Source of the DNA: Geodermatophilus obscurus
GTDB taxonomy: Bacteria; Actinomycetota; Actinomycetes; Mycobacteriales; Geodermatophilaceae
Length of the DNA: 64,000 bases
Direction: 5' to 3'
Assembly (NCBI RefSeq): GCF_900115395.1
Contig: NZ_FOWE01000008.1
Location: 145,170-209,169 of the forward strand
A program made the position numbers and the translations under genes. The notes below the pieces were generated by a model. It did no database searches and had not been told where the DNA came from. It saw nothing but the letters and a program-made list of their open reading frames with translations. Shown in pieces: positions 17,048 through 25,326 of this stretch (position 1 is the stretch's first letter; every line of letters begins with the position of its first letter).

Positions 17048-17291
17048 CCCTCTCCCCTGTCGTCCGGGAGCCCCCGACGGTAGGCGGCCGGGATGACGGG
17101 GAGGTGTCGCGCGGATTGCCGACGGCGGTGCCCCCCGGGCTCCGGGCGCCATCCCGCCACCGCGCACTGGCGGCGCACTGGGACGCCGGTGCAAGCGGGC
17201 CTCCCAGTGGCTCTGCAGTCCGGCACAGGTGGCGCGCGGGAGCGTCCTCCCAGCGAGCCGACCACCGGCTCCCGACCGAGGAGGCACTGCC

Positions 17292-17951
17292 ATGACCCGC
17301 ACCCGCCTGACCCGCACGCTGCTGCGCACCGCCGTCCCCACCGCCGCCGTCGCCGCGGTGCTCGCCACCGCCGGCACCGCGTCGGCCACCGGCTACGCCT
17401 ACAACGCCTACGACACCGACGCGAACGGCTACATCGACGCCTACGCCTTCGACGACGACGGTGACGGCTGGGAGGACACCTGGGCGATCGACTGGGACGA
17501 GAACGGCCTGACCGAGCAGGTCGCCGTCGACACCGACGCGGACGGCTGGGCCGACACCTTCGCCTTCGACAGCGACGAGGACGGCTACGTCGAGGAGGTC
17601 GGCGTCGACACCACCTACAACGGCCTGCCCGACGTCTGGGGCGCCGACACGAACTACGACGGCTACGTCGACGCGGTGGCCTACGACCACGACGACGACG
17701 GCTACGCCGACCACTCGGAGGCCGCGGCTCCCTCCTCCTACGCCTACACGTCGGTGAGCTACGTCCTCGCCGAGGCCGACGGCTGGACCTACTGGGAGGT
17801 CAGCGTCGAGTACGGCTACGGCCTGGTCGCCGAGGAGACCGCCGACAGCGGCATCGAGGCGCCGGCGGCCGGCGGCGTGCAGGTCACCGGGGACTCCACC
17901 GCCGACGAGGGCGGCGACCTGGTCGCCGACGCCCTGCGGATGCTGTTCTGA
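17292..17951 (+). CDS. secreted Asp-rich repeat protein with EF-hand/dockerin-like calcium loops
   Basis: A 219-residue exported protein. Signal peptide MTRTRLTRTLLRTAVPTAAV is followed by cleavage near TASA. The mature part has about eight repeats of roughly 14 residues with the pattern D-x-D-x-D/N-G-Y/W-x-D/E, for example DTDANGYIDAYAFD, DDDGDGWEDTWAID and DSDEDGYVEEVGVD. This resembles the calcium-binding loops of EF-hands, dockerins and thrombospondin type 3 repeats, so calcium binding outside the cell is a fair inference. The last 80 residues are Tyr/Glu-rich then disordered. ATG at 17292 follows GAGGAGG. No enzymatic motif is seen. Confidence 0.78.
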   Translation: MTRTRLTRTLLRTAVPTAAVAAVLATAGTASATGYAYNAYDTDANGYIDAYAFDDDGDGWEDTWAIDWDENGLTEQVAVDTDADGWADTFAFDSDEDGYVEEVGVDTTYNGLPDVWGADTNYDGYVDAVAYDHDDDGYADHSEAAAPSSYAYTSVSYVLAEADGWTYWEVSVEYGYGLVAEETADSGIEAPAAGGVQVTGDSTADEGGDLVADALRMLF

Positions 17952-17959
17952 CCGCACCG

Positions 17960-18712
17960 ATGAGATCCCGGGCCGGCGCCGGTCGGGAGGACGTGGGCAC
18001 CCCCTTCCTCCTCCTCCCCGGCGCCGGCGGGCGCGCCTGGTACTGGCACCGGCTGGTCCCCGAGCTCGAGCGGCGGGGACACCGGGTCGCCGCCGTCGAC
18101 CTGCCGGCCGACGACGACACCGCCGGCCTGGAGGCCTACGCCACCGTGGCGACGGCCGCGCTCGACGCCCTGGTGGCGGCCGGCGGGGACGGGGACGCGG
18201 TGGTGGTCGCGCAGTCGATGGGCGGCCTCACCGCGCCGCTGGTCGCCGCGCGCCGCCCGGTCCGGCTGCTGGTGCTGCTCAACGCGATGGTGCCGCGGCC
18301 CGGCGAGACCGGCGGCGAGTGGTGGGACGCCGTGGACCAGGCCGGCGCCCGGGCCGCGCTGGCCCGGGAGCAGGGCCGCCCCGAGGACGGCGACGGGGAG
18401 ACCGACTTCTCCCACGACGTCCCGCCGGAGGTGTGGGCGGCCGGTGCCGAGGAGGTCGGCGACCAGTCCGGCACCCCGTTCGGCGAGCCCTGGCCGCTGC
18501 CGTCCTGGCCGGACGTGCCCACCCGGGTGCTGGCCGGCCGCGACGACCGGTTCTTCCCCCTGGCGCTGCAGCGGCGGGTCGCCCGGGATCGGCTGGGCCT
18601 GGACGTCGTGGAGGTCCCCGGCGGTCACCTGTGCGCCCTGAGCCGGCCCGCGGAGCTCGCCGACGCCCTCGACGCGCTGCTCGTAGCGGAACCGACACGC
18701 CCCGTCACGTGA
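17960..18712 (+). CDS. alpha/beta hydrolase
   Basis: A 250-residue cytoplasmic alpha/beta hydrolase of the small esterase (EstC/MenH-like) group. It has the oxyanion segment LLLPGAGGRAWYWHRLVPEL, the nucleophile elbow VVAQSMGGLTAPLVA, an Asp in LAGRDDRFFP and the catalytic His in EVPGGHLCALSRP. The start ATG at 17960 is eight bases after the stop of the Asp-rich protein gene, so the two may share a transcript, although no functional link is obvious. The substrate is unknown. Confidence 0.85.
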   Translation: MRSRAGAGREDVGTPFLLLPGAGGRAWYWHRLVPELERRGHRVAAVDLPADDDTAGLEAYATVATAALDALVAAGGDGDAVVVAQSMGGLTAPLVAARRPVRLLVLLNAMVPRPGETGGEWWDAVDQAGARAALAREQGRPEDGDGETDFSHDVPPEVWAAGAEEVGDQSGTPFGEPWPLPSWPDVPTRVLAGRDDRFFPLALQRRVARDRLGLDVVEVPGGHLCALSRPAELADALDALLVAEPTRPVT

Positions 18713-18809
18713 CGAGCGGCCCGGACAGGCGCAGGATGGACGGCCGCTCTCCGCGCCGGGACGACCCGCGCGGCGGAGCCCGGAACCCGTCCTAGCAGAG
18801 GGAAGTGCA

Positions 18810-21122
18810 GTGCCGGCCACCCCGTCCGACGTCGTCCCCGATACCGAACTGGCCCGCGAGCAGGAGTACGTCACCGACCTCTACACCCGGCTGGACGCCG
18901 CCCGTGAGCACGCCGCCCGGCGCATGCAGCAGGCGATCACCTGGCCGGCCGTCGACCCGCAGGCGCTGCAGGAGCGCGACGCGACCGTGCGCTTCCACGG
19001 CGAGCGGGTCGTCGCCCTCGACGCAGCCGAGGCCGGGCTGTGCGTCGGCCGCATCGACCGGGCCGACGACGGCGGCGCCCTCTACATCGGCCGGATCGGG
19101 CTGCCCGCCGACGACCCGGGCGGTGACCCGGCGCTGGTCGACTGGCGGGCGCCGGCCGCGCGCCCCTTCTACGTCGCCACGCCGGTGCACCCGCTGGGCA
19201 TCGTGCGGCGCCGGCACATCCGCACCCGCGGGCGCACCGTCGTCCGCCTCGACGACGAGGTGCTCACCTCCGGCATCGCCGGGTCGGGGCTGACCGGCGA
19301 GGCGGCGCTGCTGTCGGCGCTGGACGCCTCGCGCACCGGGCGGATGACCGACATCGTGCGCACCATCCAGGCCGAGCAGGACCGGATCATCCGCAGCGAC
19401 GCCGCCGGCGTGCTCGTCGTCCAGGGCGGGCCGGGCACCGGCAAGACCGCCGTCGCGCTGCACCGGGCGGCCTACCTGCTCTACACCCACCGCGAGCGGC
19501 TGGCCCGCCGCGGCCTGCTCGTCGTCGGCCCCACGCCGACGTTCCTGCGCTACATCGCCGACGTGCTGCCCGCCCTCGGCGAGACCGGGGTGCTGCTCGC
19601 CGGGCTCGGCCAGCTGCGGCCGGGCCTCGACGCGCGCGGTGAGGAGTCGCCGGAGGCGGCGGCGGTCAAGGGCCGGCTGGCGATGGTCGACGTGCTGCGC
19701 GCCGCGGTCGCCGACCGGCAGGTGGTCCCCGACGCGCCCGTCGAGGTCGTCGTGGACGGCTACCCGCTGCGGCTGCGGCCGGTCGACGTCAGCCGGGCGC
19801 GGACCGCCGCCCGCAAGGCCGACCCGCTGCACAACCTGGCCCGGCCGGTGTTCGTGCGCCGGGTGGTCGACACGCTGACCCGCCGCTACGTCGACCGCAT
19901 CGGCAGCGGGGTGCAGGCCGGGCCGGACCTGCTCGACCGAGAGGACGTCGCCGCGCTGCGCAGCGAGGTGGCGCAGGACCCGCAGGTGCGCTCGCTGCTC
20001 GCCCGGCTGTGGCCGGTGCTCACCCCGGAGCGGCTGCTCACCGACCTCTACGCCGACCCGGCGCGCATCACCGCCGCGACGCCGGACTGGTCCGACGCCG
20101 ACCGGGCGCTGCTGCACCGCCCGCGCGGGTCGGGGTGGACGCCGGCGGACGTACCGTTGCTCGAGGAGGCCGAGGAGCTGCTCGGGTTCGACGACAGCGC
20201 CCAGCGGGCCCGGGCCGACCGCGACCGGCAGCGGGCGCTGCGCCGCGCGCAGGAGACCCTCGACGTGCTGCACGGCTCCCGCTCGGTGGACCTGGAAGAC
20301 GAGCACCTGGAGGCCGAGGTGCTCAGCGCCGGCGACCTGCTGTCGGCCGAGGATCTCGCCGACCGGCACCGCGAGCTCGACCTGCGCACCACCGCCGAGC
20401 GGGCCGCCGCCGACCGCACCTGGACGTTCGGGCACGTCGTCGTCGACGAGGCGCAGGAGCTCTCCCCCATGGCGTGGCGGCTGCTGGTGCGCCGCTGCCC
20501 GACCCGGTCGATGACCGTCGTCGGCGACGTCGCCCAGACCGGCAGCCTGGCCGGCACCGACCGCTGGGAGGAGGTGCTCGCGCCGCACGTGGGCAGCGCC
20601 TGGCGGCTGGAGGAGCTGACGGTCAACTACCGGACGCCGGCGGAGGTCATGGCGGTGGCCGCCGAGGTGCTGGCCGCGACCGGCACGGGCCTGCGCCCGC
20701 CGCGCTCGGTGCGCACCGGCGGCACGCCGCCGGCCGCGGAGGTCACCGGTGAGTCGGGCCTGGCGCGGCGGGCCGCGGAGGTCGGCGCCGACCTGGCCGG
20801 TGCGGAGGGGACGACGGCGCTGGTGGTCCCGCCGAGCCGGCGCGACGCCGTGGTCGCCGCGCTGGCGGAGCTGCGGCCGGACGTGCAGTCCGGTCCGGAC
20901 GCGGACTCCTCGCTCGGCCCGGTGGTGCTGCTGCCCGGCGAGGCGAAGGGGCTGGAGTTCGACTCGGTCGTCGTCGTGGACCCGCAGGGCGTGCTCGACG
21001 AGGGCGTGCGCGGGCTCAACGACCTCTACGTCGCGCTCACCCGCGCCACCCAGCGGCTGACCGTGCTCTCCCCCGGTGCGCTGCCGTCGGTGCTGGCCGG
21101 GCTGGCGTCGGTCGCGGCCTAG
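18810..21122 (+). CDS. helD: HelD-type RNA polymerase recycling ATPase
   Basis: A 770-residue UvrD/Rep-superfamily motor that releases stalled RNA polymerase from DNA and can move rifampicin away from it. The N-terminal arm (REQEYVTDLYTRLDAAREHAARRM) inserts into the polymerase secondary channel. The region YIGRIGLP...LVDWRAPAARPFYVATP and RRRHIRTRG is typical of HelD. Walker A is GGPGTGKT near residue 210; motif II is VVVDEAQELSPMAW, with Glu where many homologues have Asp after DEAQ; motif VI is in YVALTRATQRL. GTG at 18810 follows GAGGGAAG. No rifampicin-associated promoter element was found upstream. A hairpin separates it from the convergent P450 gene. Confidence 0.9.
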   Translation: MPATPSDVVPDTELAREQEYVTDLYTRLDAAREHAARRMQQAITWPAVDPQALQERDATVRFHGERVVALDAAEAGLCVGRIDRADDGGALYIGRIGLPADDPGGDPALVDWRAPAARPFYVATPVHPLGIVRRRHIRTRGRTVVRLDDEVLTSGIAGSGLTGEAALLSALDASRTGRMTDIVRTIQAEQDRIIRSDAAGVLVVQGGPGTGKTAVALHRAAYLLYTHRERLARRGLLVVGPTPTFLRYIADVLPALGETGVLLAGLGQLRPGLDARGEESPEAAAVKGRLAMVDVLRAAVADRQVVPDAPVEVVVDGYPLRLRPVDVSRARTAARKADPLHNLARPVFVRRVVDTLTRRYVDRIGSGVQAGPDLLDREDVAALRSEVAQDPQVRSLLARLWPVLTPERLLTDLYADPARITAATPDWSDADRALLHRPRGSGWTPADVPLLEEAEELLGFDDSAQRARADRDRQRALRRAQETLDVLHGSRSVDLEDEHLEAEVLSAGDLLSAEDLADRHRELDLRTTAERAAADRTWTFGHVVVDEAQELSPMAWRLLVRRCPTRSMTVVGDVAQTGSLAGTDRWEEVLAPHVGSAWRLEELTVNYRTPAEVMAVAAEVLAATGTGLRPPRSVRTGGTPPAAEVTGESGLARRAAEVGADLAGAEGTTALVVPPSRRDAVVAALAELRPDVQSGPDADSSLGPVVLLPGEAKGLEFDSVVVVDPQGVLDEGVRGLNDLYVALTRATQRLTVLSPGALPSVLAGLASVAA

Positions 21123-21152
21123 CCCGGGGCAGCACCGGGTGCTCCACCGGAC

Positions 21153-21191
21153 GCTCGTGCTCTGAGTCCCCAGCGGACTCAGGGCACGAGC
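21153..21191. terminator. 17-bp hairpin, second copy of family B palindrome
   Basis: Arms 21153-21169 and 21175-21191 pair with a single position that would be a G-U pair in RNA. The core matches the hairpin at 3099-3135. It lies between the stops of HelD and the convergent P450 gene, so it fits a bidirectional terminator. Confidence 0.65.
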
Positions 21192-21203
21192 GCGCGGGAG
21201 GGA

Positions 21204-22442
21204 CTACCCCCGGGCGGCGGCAGCGGCCGGGCGGAGGACGACGCCGCTGGCCGGGCGGGCCGGGATGCGGCGCAGCGAGATGGTGAGGTCCTGGTCGGCG
21301 GGGACGTCGAACGGCAGCCGGGCCAGGCGCGGGGCCAGCGCCGCCAGCAGGGCGACGGTGATCTGCTCGCCGGGGCAGCGGTGGTTGGTGCGGGGGTCAC
21401 CACCGCCCTGCGGGACCAGGTCGAACGCCCCGATCTCCCGGCCGAGGAAGCGCTCGGGCCGGAACGCGTAGGGGTCCTCCCACAGCTGCGGGTCGTGGTT
21501 CTGCCCGTAGAGGTCGAGCAGCACCATCGCGTTCCGGGGGATCGTCTGCCCACCGAACTCCAGCCGCTGCGGCGCCCGGCCGCCGATGAACGGCGCGAAC
21601 GGGTAGAACCGGCGCACCTCGTGGGCCCACGCCTCGGCGAACGCGGGGTCGGCGCCGGCCAGCCGCTCGCGGTACTGCGGCCACCGGGCCAGCGCGTGCC
21701 CGGAGAACGCCATGAACCAGGCGACCGCCGTCGTCGGCCGGATGACGTTGAGCACCTCGACGGCGGCCACCCGCGGGTCGAGCAGCCCGCCGTCGGCGTC
21801 GCGGTGGGCGGCGACCACGGCGAGCACCGATCCGGGGGCCGCCCCGGCCCGCCCGGACCGGACCTGCTCGACGATCCCGCCCAGCCAGTCCTCGCGCCGG
21901 CCGCGGGCCCGCCGCGCCCGCCAGTGCCGCGGGCCGCCGGTGGCGAACCCGTCGACCATGGCGAGCAGGTCGCGGGTGAGCGCGGGCACCTCGCCGTCGG
22001 TCAGCGGGACGCCGGCCCAACGGGTGACCGACCCGGCGATGACCTCGGCGGAGGCGTCGAAGAGCACGACCTGCGGCCGGGTCGCCCACTCCGCCGCCGC
22101 GGCGTCCCAGACGGCGGTGGTGCGCTCGACGAGGGCGTCGATCCCGGCGCCGTCCATGAGCAGCGCCACGAACATCGCCTTGCGGACCCGGTGCGCCTCG
22201 CCGTCGAGGGTGTGCACGGCGCCCTTGCCGAACAGGGTCCCCTGCACCGGCTCGGGGATGGCGTGCGAGCGGTGCACGTGGTCCTCGTCGTAGAGGAAGC
22301 GCGCCGCCTCGGTGCCCTGGATGCCCACCGCGGGCAGGCCGCCGAGCCGGGTCCCGACCGCGTGCAGCCCGCGGGCGCGGCGCAGGTCGGGCAGCCAGGC
22401 GTAGCCCTTGCTCAGCAGGGCGGGGGAGTTCTCCAGACGCAT
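21204..22442 (-). CDS. CYP152-family cytochrome P450 (fatty-acid peroxygenase/decarboxylase type)
   Basis: A 412-residue P450 of the peroxygenase branch that uses hydrogen peroxide on fatty acids. Family marks: ALLSKGYAWLPDLRR at the N-terminus, Arg-235-Pro-236 in VIRPTTAVAWF (the carboxylate-binding Arg-Pro pair that replaces the usual acid-alcohol pair), and the heme loop QGGGDPRTNHRCPGE with Cys-356 as ligand. At the residue that separates hydroxylases (Gln in Bacillus BSbeta and SPalpha) from the olefin-forming OleT (His-85), this protein has His-77 in GAVHTLDG. That makes terminal-alkene formation possible, though this residue alone does not decide the product. It lies 38 bases downstream of the SIR2 fusion gene on the same strand. 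No ferredoxin gene is nearby, consistent with peroxide use. Confidence 0.87.
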   Translation of the reverse strand: MRLENSPALLSKGYAWLPDLRRARGLHAVGTRLGGLPAVGIQGTEAARFLYDEDHVHRSHAIPEPVQGTLFGKGAVHTLDGEAHRVRKAMFVALLMDGAGIDALVERTTAVWDAAAAEWATRPQVVLFDASAEVIAGSVTRWAGVPLTDGEVPALTRDLLAMVDGFATGGPRHWRARRARGRREDWLGGIVEQVRSGRAGAAPGSVLAVVAAHRDADGGLLDPRVAAVEVLNVIRPTTAVAWFMAFSGHALARWPQYRERLAGADPAFAEAWAHEVRRFYPFAPFIGGRAPQRLEFGGQTIPRNAMVLLDLYGQNHDPQLWEDPYAFRPERFLGREIGAFDLVPQGGGDPRTNHRCPGEQITVALLAALAPRLARLPFDVPADQDLTISLRRIPARPASGVVLRPAAAAARG

Positions 22443-22480
22443 GGACCCGCCCGTGCCCCGCGCCGCGAGCGGCCAACCGC

Positions 22481-24184
22481 TCAGCCCGGACGCTGGCTCT
22501 GCAGCCGGTCGTCGCGCGGCTCGCTGGCGGCGTCGGCCGGCCCGGTGTCGGCCGGCCCGGTGTCGGCCGGCCCGGTGTCGGCCGGCCCGGTGTCGGCCGG
22601 CCCGGTGTCGGTGGGCCCGGGCCCGGTGTCGGCGGAGTCGTCGCGGCGGCCGGCGGACCGGCCGTGGCCCAGCCGGCGCAGCAGGGCGGCCACCTCGCCG
22701 GCGGCCGACGTCGTCGCCGTGCCCTCCGGCAGCCGGGCGGCCACCTCCTGCAGCGCCTCGGCCAGCCCGCGCTCGTCGGCGTCGAGCATGCCGCGGTAGG
22801 CGGGGTCGAGCAGGTAGCCCGTCGGCGGGGTGGACAGGCAGCCGATGAGGTCGAGCAGCACCTCCAGCCGCCGCGCGGCCTCGGCCGGCGGGGTGTCGCC
22901 ACTGGCCATCGCCACCGTCTCGACGTCCTGCTCCCACAGCCGGCTGCGCGCGGCGTCCTCGTGCAGCGCCAGCACGGTGCCCGACCGGTGCCGGGACTCC
23001 CGGTCCGAGCCCTGGACGGCGCTGCGGACCTGGTGGGCGATGCGGATCAGGTCGTCGTCGAGCATGGAGGTGCCCACGAACAGCACGTGCCGGGTGAGCA
23101 GCAGCGAGTGCAGGACGCCGGCCAGCGCGGCCCGCGAGTCGCCCAGCTGCAGGTACTCCTCGCGCGTGAGCACGACGCTGTCGGGGTGCGCGGCGTCGCC
23201 GTGCAGCTTGAGCAGCCACGGCCGGCCCGGCCGTGCCTCGTCGTAGGGCAGCACCGACAGGTCCCGGCCGATGTCCGCGGCGGCCAGCTCGACCAGCGGG
23301 TCGTAGTTCGTGGTCACGAACTCCTGCACCGGCAGGTCGGCGATCAGCGCGTGCGCCAGCGCGTAGGGACCGGGGCCGAAACGCTCCTGCACGAAGTCCT
23401 GGAGCCGCTCGCGGCCGAGCTCGCGGGCCAGCAGCGCCGCGGAGTCCTGCGGCGGCAGCCGGGACAGGCCCTCGCGCAGGCCGCCGTCGAGGCCGGAGTG
23501 CCCGGCCAGCTCGTCGAGCAGCTGCTCCCACGTCGGCAGGCCGGCGGCGGCGCTCACCCCGGCGCCGATGAACAGGGCGAGCTGGCCCCGCCGCGCGCGC
23601 TCGCCGAGCTGCTCGGCCAGGGCCCGCAGCGGGTCGGGCAGGTCCCAGCCGGTGCTGTCGCCGCGGCGGATCCGCTGGGCCGCGGCCAGGTCGCTGGGCC
23701 CGCGCAGCACCAGGGCGACGTCGAAGCCGTGCTCGTCGGCGGCCTCGCGGAGCACCGGCAGCAGCTGCCGGAGCAGGTCGCCGCGGCGCCCGGCGGCGCC
23801 GCCCCACCCGGTGCCCAGCGCCGGCAGGCCGACCAGGCGACGGGCCCGGCCGTGCACCGGCGCCTCGACCCGACGGCGGGCGACGGCCGCCAGCGCCTCG
23901 CGGGCGCCGTCGAGCAGCCAGTCCAGGCCGCGGCCGCAGTCGTCGACGGTGTCGAGCAGCCACGCCTGACGGGACCCGTCCCCAGGCACCGCGAGCACCC
24001 GCTCGTCGCCGGACCAGGCCAGGTCCACGCACACGCCCTGCTCGTCCTCGTCGGCCACGAGGTCGGCGGGCAGGAGGTCCCGCCAGCTCGCCGCCACGCG
24101 CAGGGTCCGCCCGGTGGGCACGAGGACGTCGTCGCAGGACAGGCGGGTGAGGTCGGCGCCGACCACGAAGACGTGTCCACTCAC
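22481..24184 (-). CDS. macro-like domain fused to a SIR2-family NAD-processing domain
   Basis: A 567-residue protein. Residues 1-175 resemble a macro (ADP-ribose-binding) fold: VVGADLTRLSCDDVLVPTG at the start and LVGLPALGTGWGGAAGRRGDL at 117-137. Residues 200-450 are a SIR2-like domain of the SIR2_2 type: LFIGAGVSAAAGLPTWEQLL (205-222), VTTNYDPLVE (290-299), LLKLHGDAAHPDSVVLTREEY with catalytic-type His-328, and LFVGTSMLDDDL. The tail carries five or six ADTGP repeats and is disordered. SIR2_2 domains in bacteria are often NAD-depleting effectors of phage defence; macro domains bind or remove ADP-ribose. Joining both in one chain suggests control of NAD or ADP-ribose signals. That role is inferred; the macro assignment is weaker than the SIR2 one. 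Confidence 0.78.
   Translation of the reverse strand: MSGHVFVVGADLTRLSCDDVLVPTGRTLRVAASWRDLLPADLVADEDEQGVCVDLAWSGDERVLAVPGDGSRQAWLLDTVDDCGRGLDWLLDGAREALAAVARRRVEAPVHGRARRLVGLPALGTGWGGAAGRRGDLLRQLLPVLREAADEHGFDVALVLRGPSDLAAAQRIRRGDSTGWDLPDPLRALAEQLGERARRGQLALFIGAGVSAAAGLPTWEQLLDELAGHSGLDGGLREGLSRLPPQDSAALLARELGRERLQDFVQERFGPGPYALAHALIADLPVQEFVTTNYDPLVELAAADIGRDLSVLPYDEARPGRPWLLKLHGDAAHPDSVVLTREEYLQLGDSRAALAGVLHSLLLTRHVLFVGTSMLDDDLIRIAHQVRSAVQGSDRESRHRSGTVLALHEDAARSRLWEQDVETVAMASGDTPPAEAARRLEVLLDLIGCLSTPPTGYLLDPAYRGMLDADERGLAEALQEVAARLPEGTATTSAAGEVAALLRRLGHGRSAGRRDDSADTGPGPTDTGPADTGPADTGPADTGPADTGPADAASEPRDDRLQSQRPG
22532..22621 (-). repeat. 15-bp tandem repeat coding for ADTGP units
   Basis: Six successive units of 15 bases (core GTCGGCCGGCCCGGT), the last one changed, encode the Ala-Asp-Thr-Gly-Pro tail of the SIR2 fusion. 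The units are identical at the DNA level, so copy number may vary between strains. Confidence 0.85.
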
Positions 24185-24271
24185 ACCGGGCCCCTACCCG
24201 CGCAGCCCCCTCCCGGGAACCGGACCCGCCGCAAGCCGCCCGCAGGACACGCGCCAGCACCCGTCCCGAGG

Positions 24272-24430
24272 GTGTTCGTCGTCGAACTGGCCACCGGTGC
24301 CACCACCGAGGTGCAGGTGCAGCTGGCCGCCGACGGGCACGCCGGTGACGTGGCTACGGCCTCCGACGGCCGGACGGTCTGGGTCGCCGGGTCGAGCGGG
24401 GACGCCCTCGGGGTGTGGCTGGTCGGCTGA
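24272..24430 (+). pseudogene. short orphan segment resembling one beta-propeller blade
   Basis: A 52-codon open frame starting at GTG 24272. The peptide (VVELATGATTEVQVQLAADG, then VATASDGRTVWVAGSSG) looks like one blade of a YncE/WD40-like propeller: a V-x-L-A-T-G turn, then S-D-G-R-T-V-W-V-A. A real propeller needs several blades, so this is either a remnant of a larger gene or a very small protein. No ribosome binding site is obvious, and a tandem repeat follows immediately. Confidence 0.3.
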
Positions 24431-24432
24431 CC

Positions 24433-24518
24433 CCCGCGGCTCGGGCCCCGCGGGTTCGGGCCCCGCGGCTCGGGCTCCGCGGCTCAGGCCTCGCGGCTCA
24501 GGCCTCGCGGCTCAGGCC
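24433..24518. repeat. 14-15-bp GC-rich tandem repeat
   Basis: About six imperfect copies of a CCCCGCGGCTCGGG-type unit. The last copies run into the 3' end of the neighbouring membrane-protein gene and supply its final residues (LSREA) and stop codon. Confidence 0.7.
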
Positions 24519-25145
24519 CCCGCAGCCGCCCGCCGAGCAGGCGCAGCCGCCGCAGCCGAGGGGGCGGGCAGGCGCCGGGCGGCGGGCGACCTCGCGCAGG
24601 CCCGCCGCGGCGACCAGCACCGGCACGGCCGCCAGGCCGGTGGCGAGCGCGGCGACGACCGTGGCGACGTCGGCTCCCCGGGCGGCGCCCTGCACCACCG
24701 CGGTGGCGGCCAGCAGCCCGCCGACCAGCAGCGCCCAGACCAGCAGCGCGGTGCCGGCGCGGCGGGCGGCGCCCCCGCGGGCGAGGGCGGCCCCGGCGCC
24801 GGCCAGCAGGGACAGCGGCACCCCGAGCAGCAGCACCCAGCCGGTCATTGCCGCCGACGTCGCGGCGACGCCGATCGCGGCGGCCCCGCCGGTGCCGGCC
24901 AGCAGCCCGGCCGGCACCGAGCCGGCGCGCAGCTCCGCCACGCCGCGGCCGGCGGCGAGCAGACCGAGGCCGGCCAGCAGGAGCCGCGCACCGAGGTCCC
25001 CGGTGACGACGGCGGCCATGGCGAGCAGGAGCAGGACGATCCCGAGCGCCGCGCGCAGCGGCCACGCCCGGCGGGCCGCCTCCTGCCCGGTAGGGGTGCG
25101 TGCTGCCGTCCGTCCTGCCGTGCGTGCTGCCGTCGGTGTCGCCAC
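24498..25145 (-). CDS. multi-pass membrane protein with Cys-rich C-terminus
   Basis: About 215 residues with five to six hydrophobic helices (for example LRAALGIVLLLLAMAAVV, GWVLLLGVPLSLLAGAGAAL, TALLVWALLVGGLLAATAVV). The C-terminus carries a cluster of cysteines (LGCGGCACSAGGCGG) that could bind metal. GTG at 25145 is chosen since the longer version adds a non-membrane stretch made of a 13-bp DNA repeat. The last residues are encoded by a tandem repeat, so the end of the protein may vary. No family recognised. Confidence 0.6.
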   Translation of the reverse strand: MATPTAARTAGRTAARTPTGQEAARRAWPLRAALGIVLLLLAMAAVVTGDLGARLLLAGLGLLAAGRGVAELRAGSVPAGLLAGTGGAAAIGVAATSAAMTGWVLLLGVPLSLLAGAGAALARGGAARRAGTALLVWALLVGGLLAATAVVQGAARGADVATVVAALATGLAAVPVLVAAAGLREVARRPAPARPLGCGGCACSAGGCGGLSREA

Positions 25146-25162
25146 GGTGCCAGTGTCCCGCA

Positions 25163-25201
25163 CCGGAGCCACGGCCCGGAGCCACGGCCCGGAGCCACGG
25201 T
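25163..25201. repeat. three perfect 13-bp tandem repeats
   Basis: Three copies of CCGGAGCCACGGC (last base of the third differs) lie between the divergent starts of the membrane protein gene (25145, minus) and the DUF1206 gene (25327, plus). They may be a mini-satellite or influence the divergent promoters. Confidence 0.7.
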
Positions 25202-25326
25202 CCGGGACCACACCCGGACCGGCCGCGCCGGCACGTCGGTCCGCCACCGCGACGCTCGACCCCGCGCGGTGATCGTCCCCGTGCCACGCTGGTCGGCACG
25301 GGGGTTCGCGACGGGAGGCGGCGGGG

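Noticed and set aside
18713..18809. Rifampicin-associated element upstream of HelD
   Set aside because: No sequence resembling the known inverted-repeat element was seen in this interval.
18792..20588. Long minus-strand frame opposite HelD
   Set aside because: HelD motifs are complete on the plus strand; the opposite frame has no motif and typical antisense composition.
22532..22621. Short regular repeats considered as a CRISPR array
   Set aside because: Units are contiguous with no spacers and lie inside a coding frame; no cas gene is present.
22664..24430. Long plus-strand frame opposite the SIR2 fusion
   Set aside because: The real SIR2 motifs are on the minus strand; only the last 52 codons, beyond that gene, were kept as a possible remnant.
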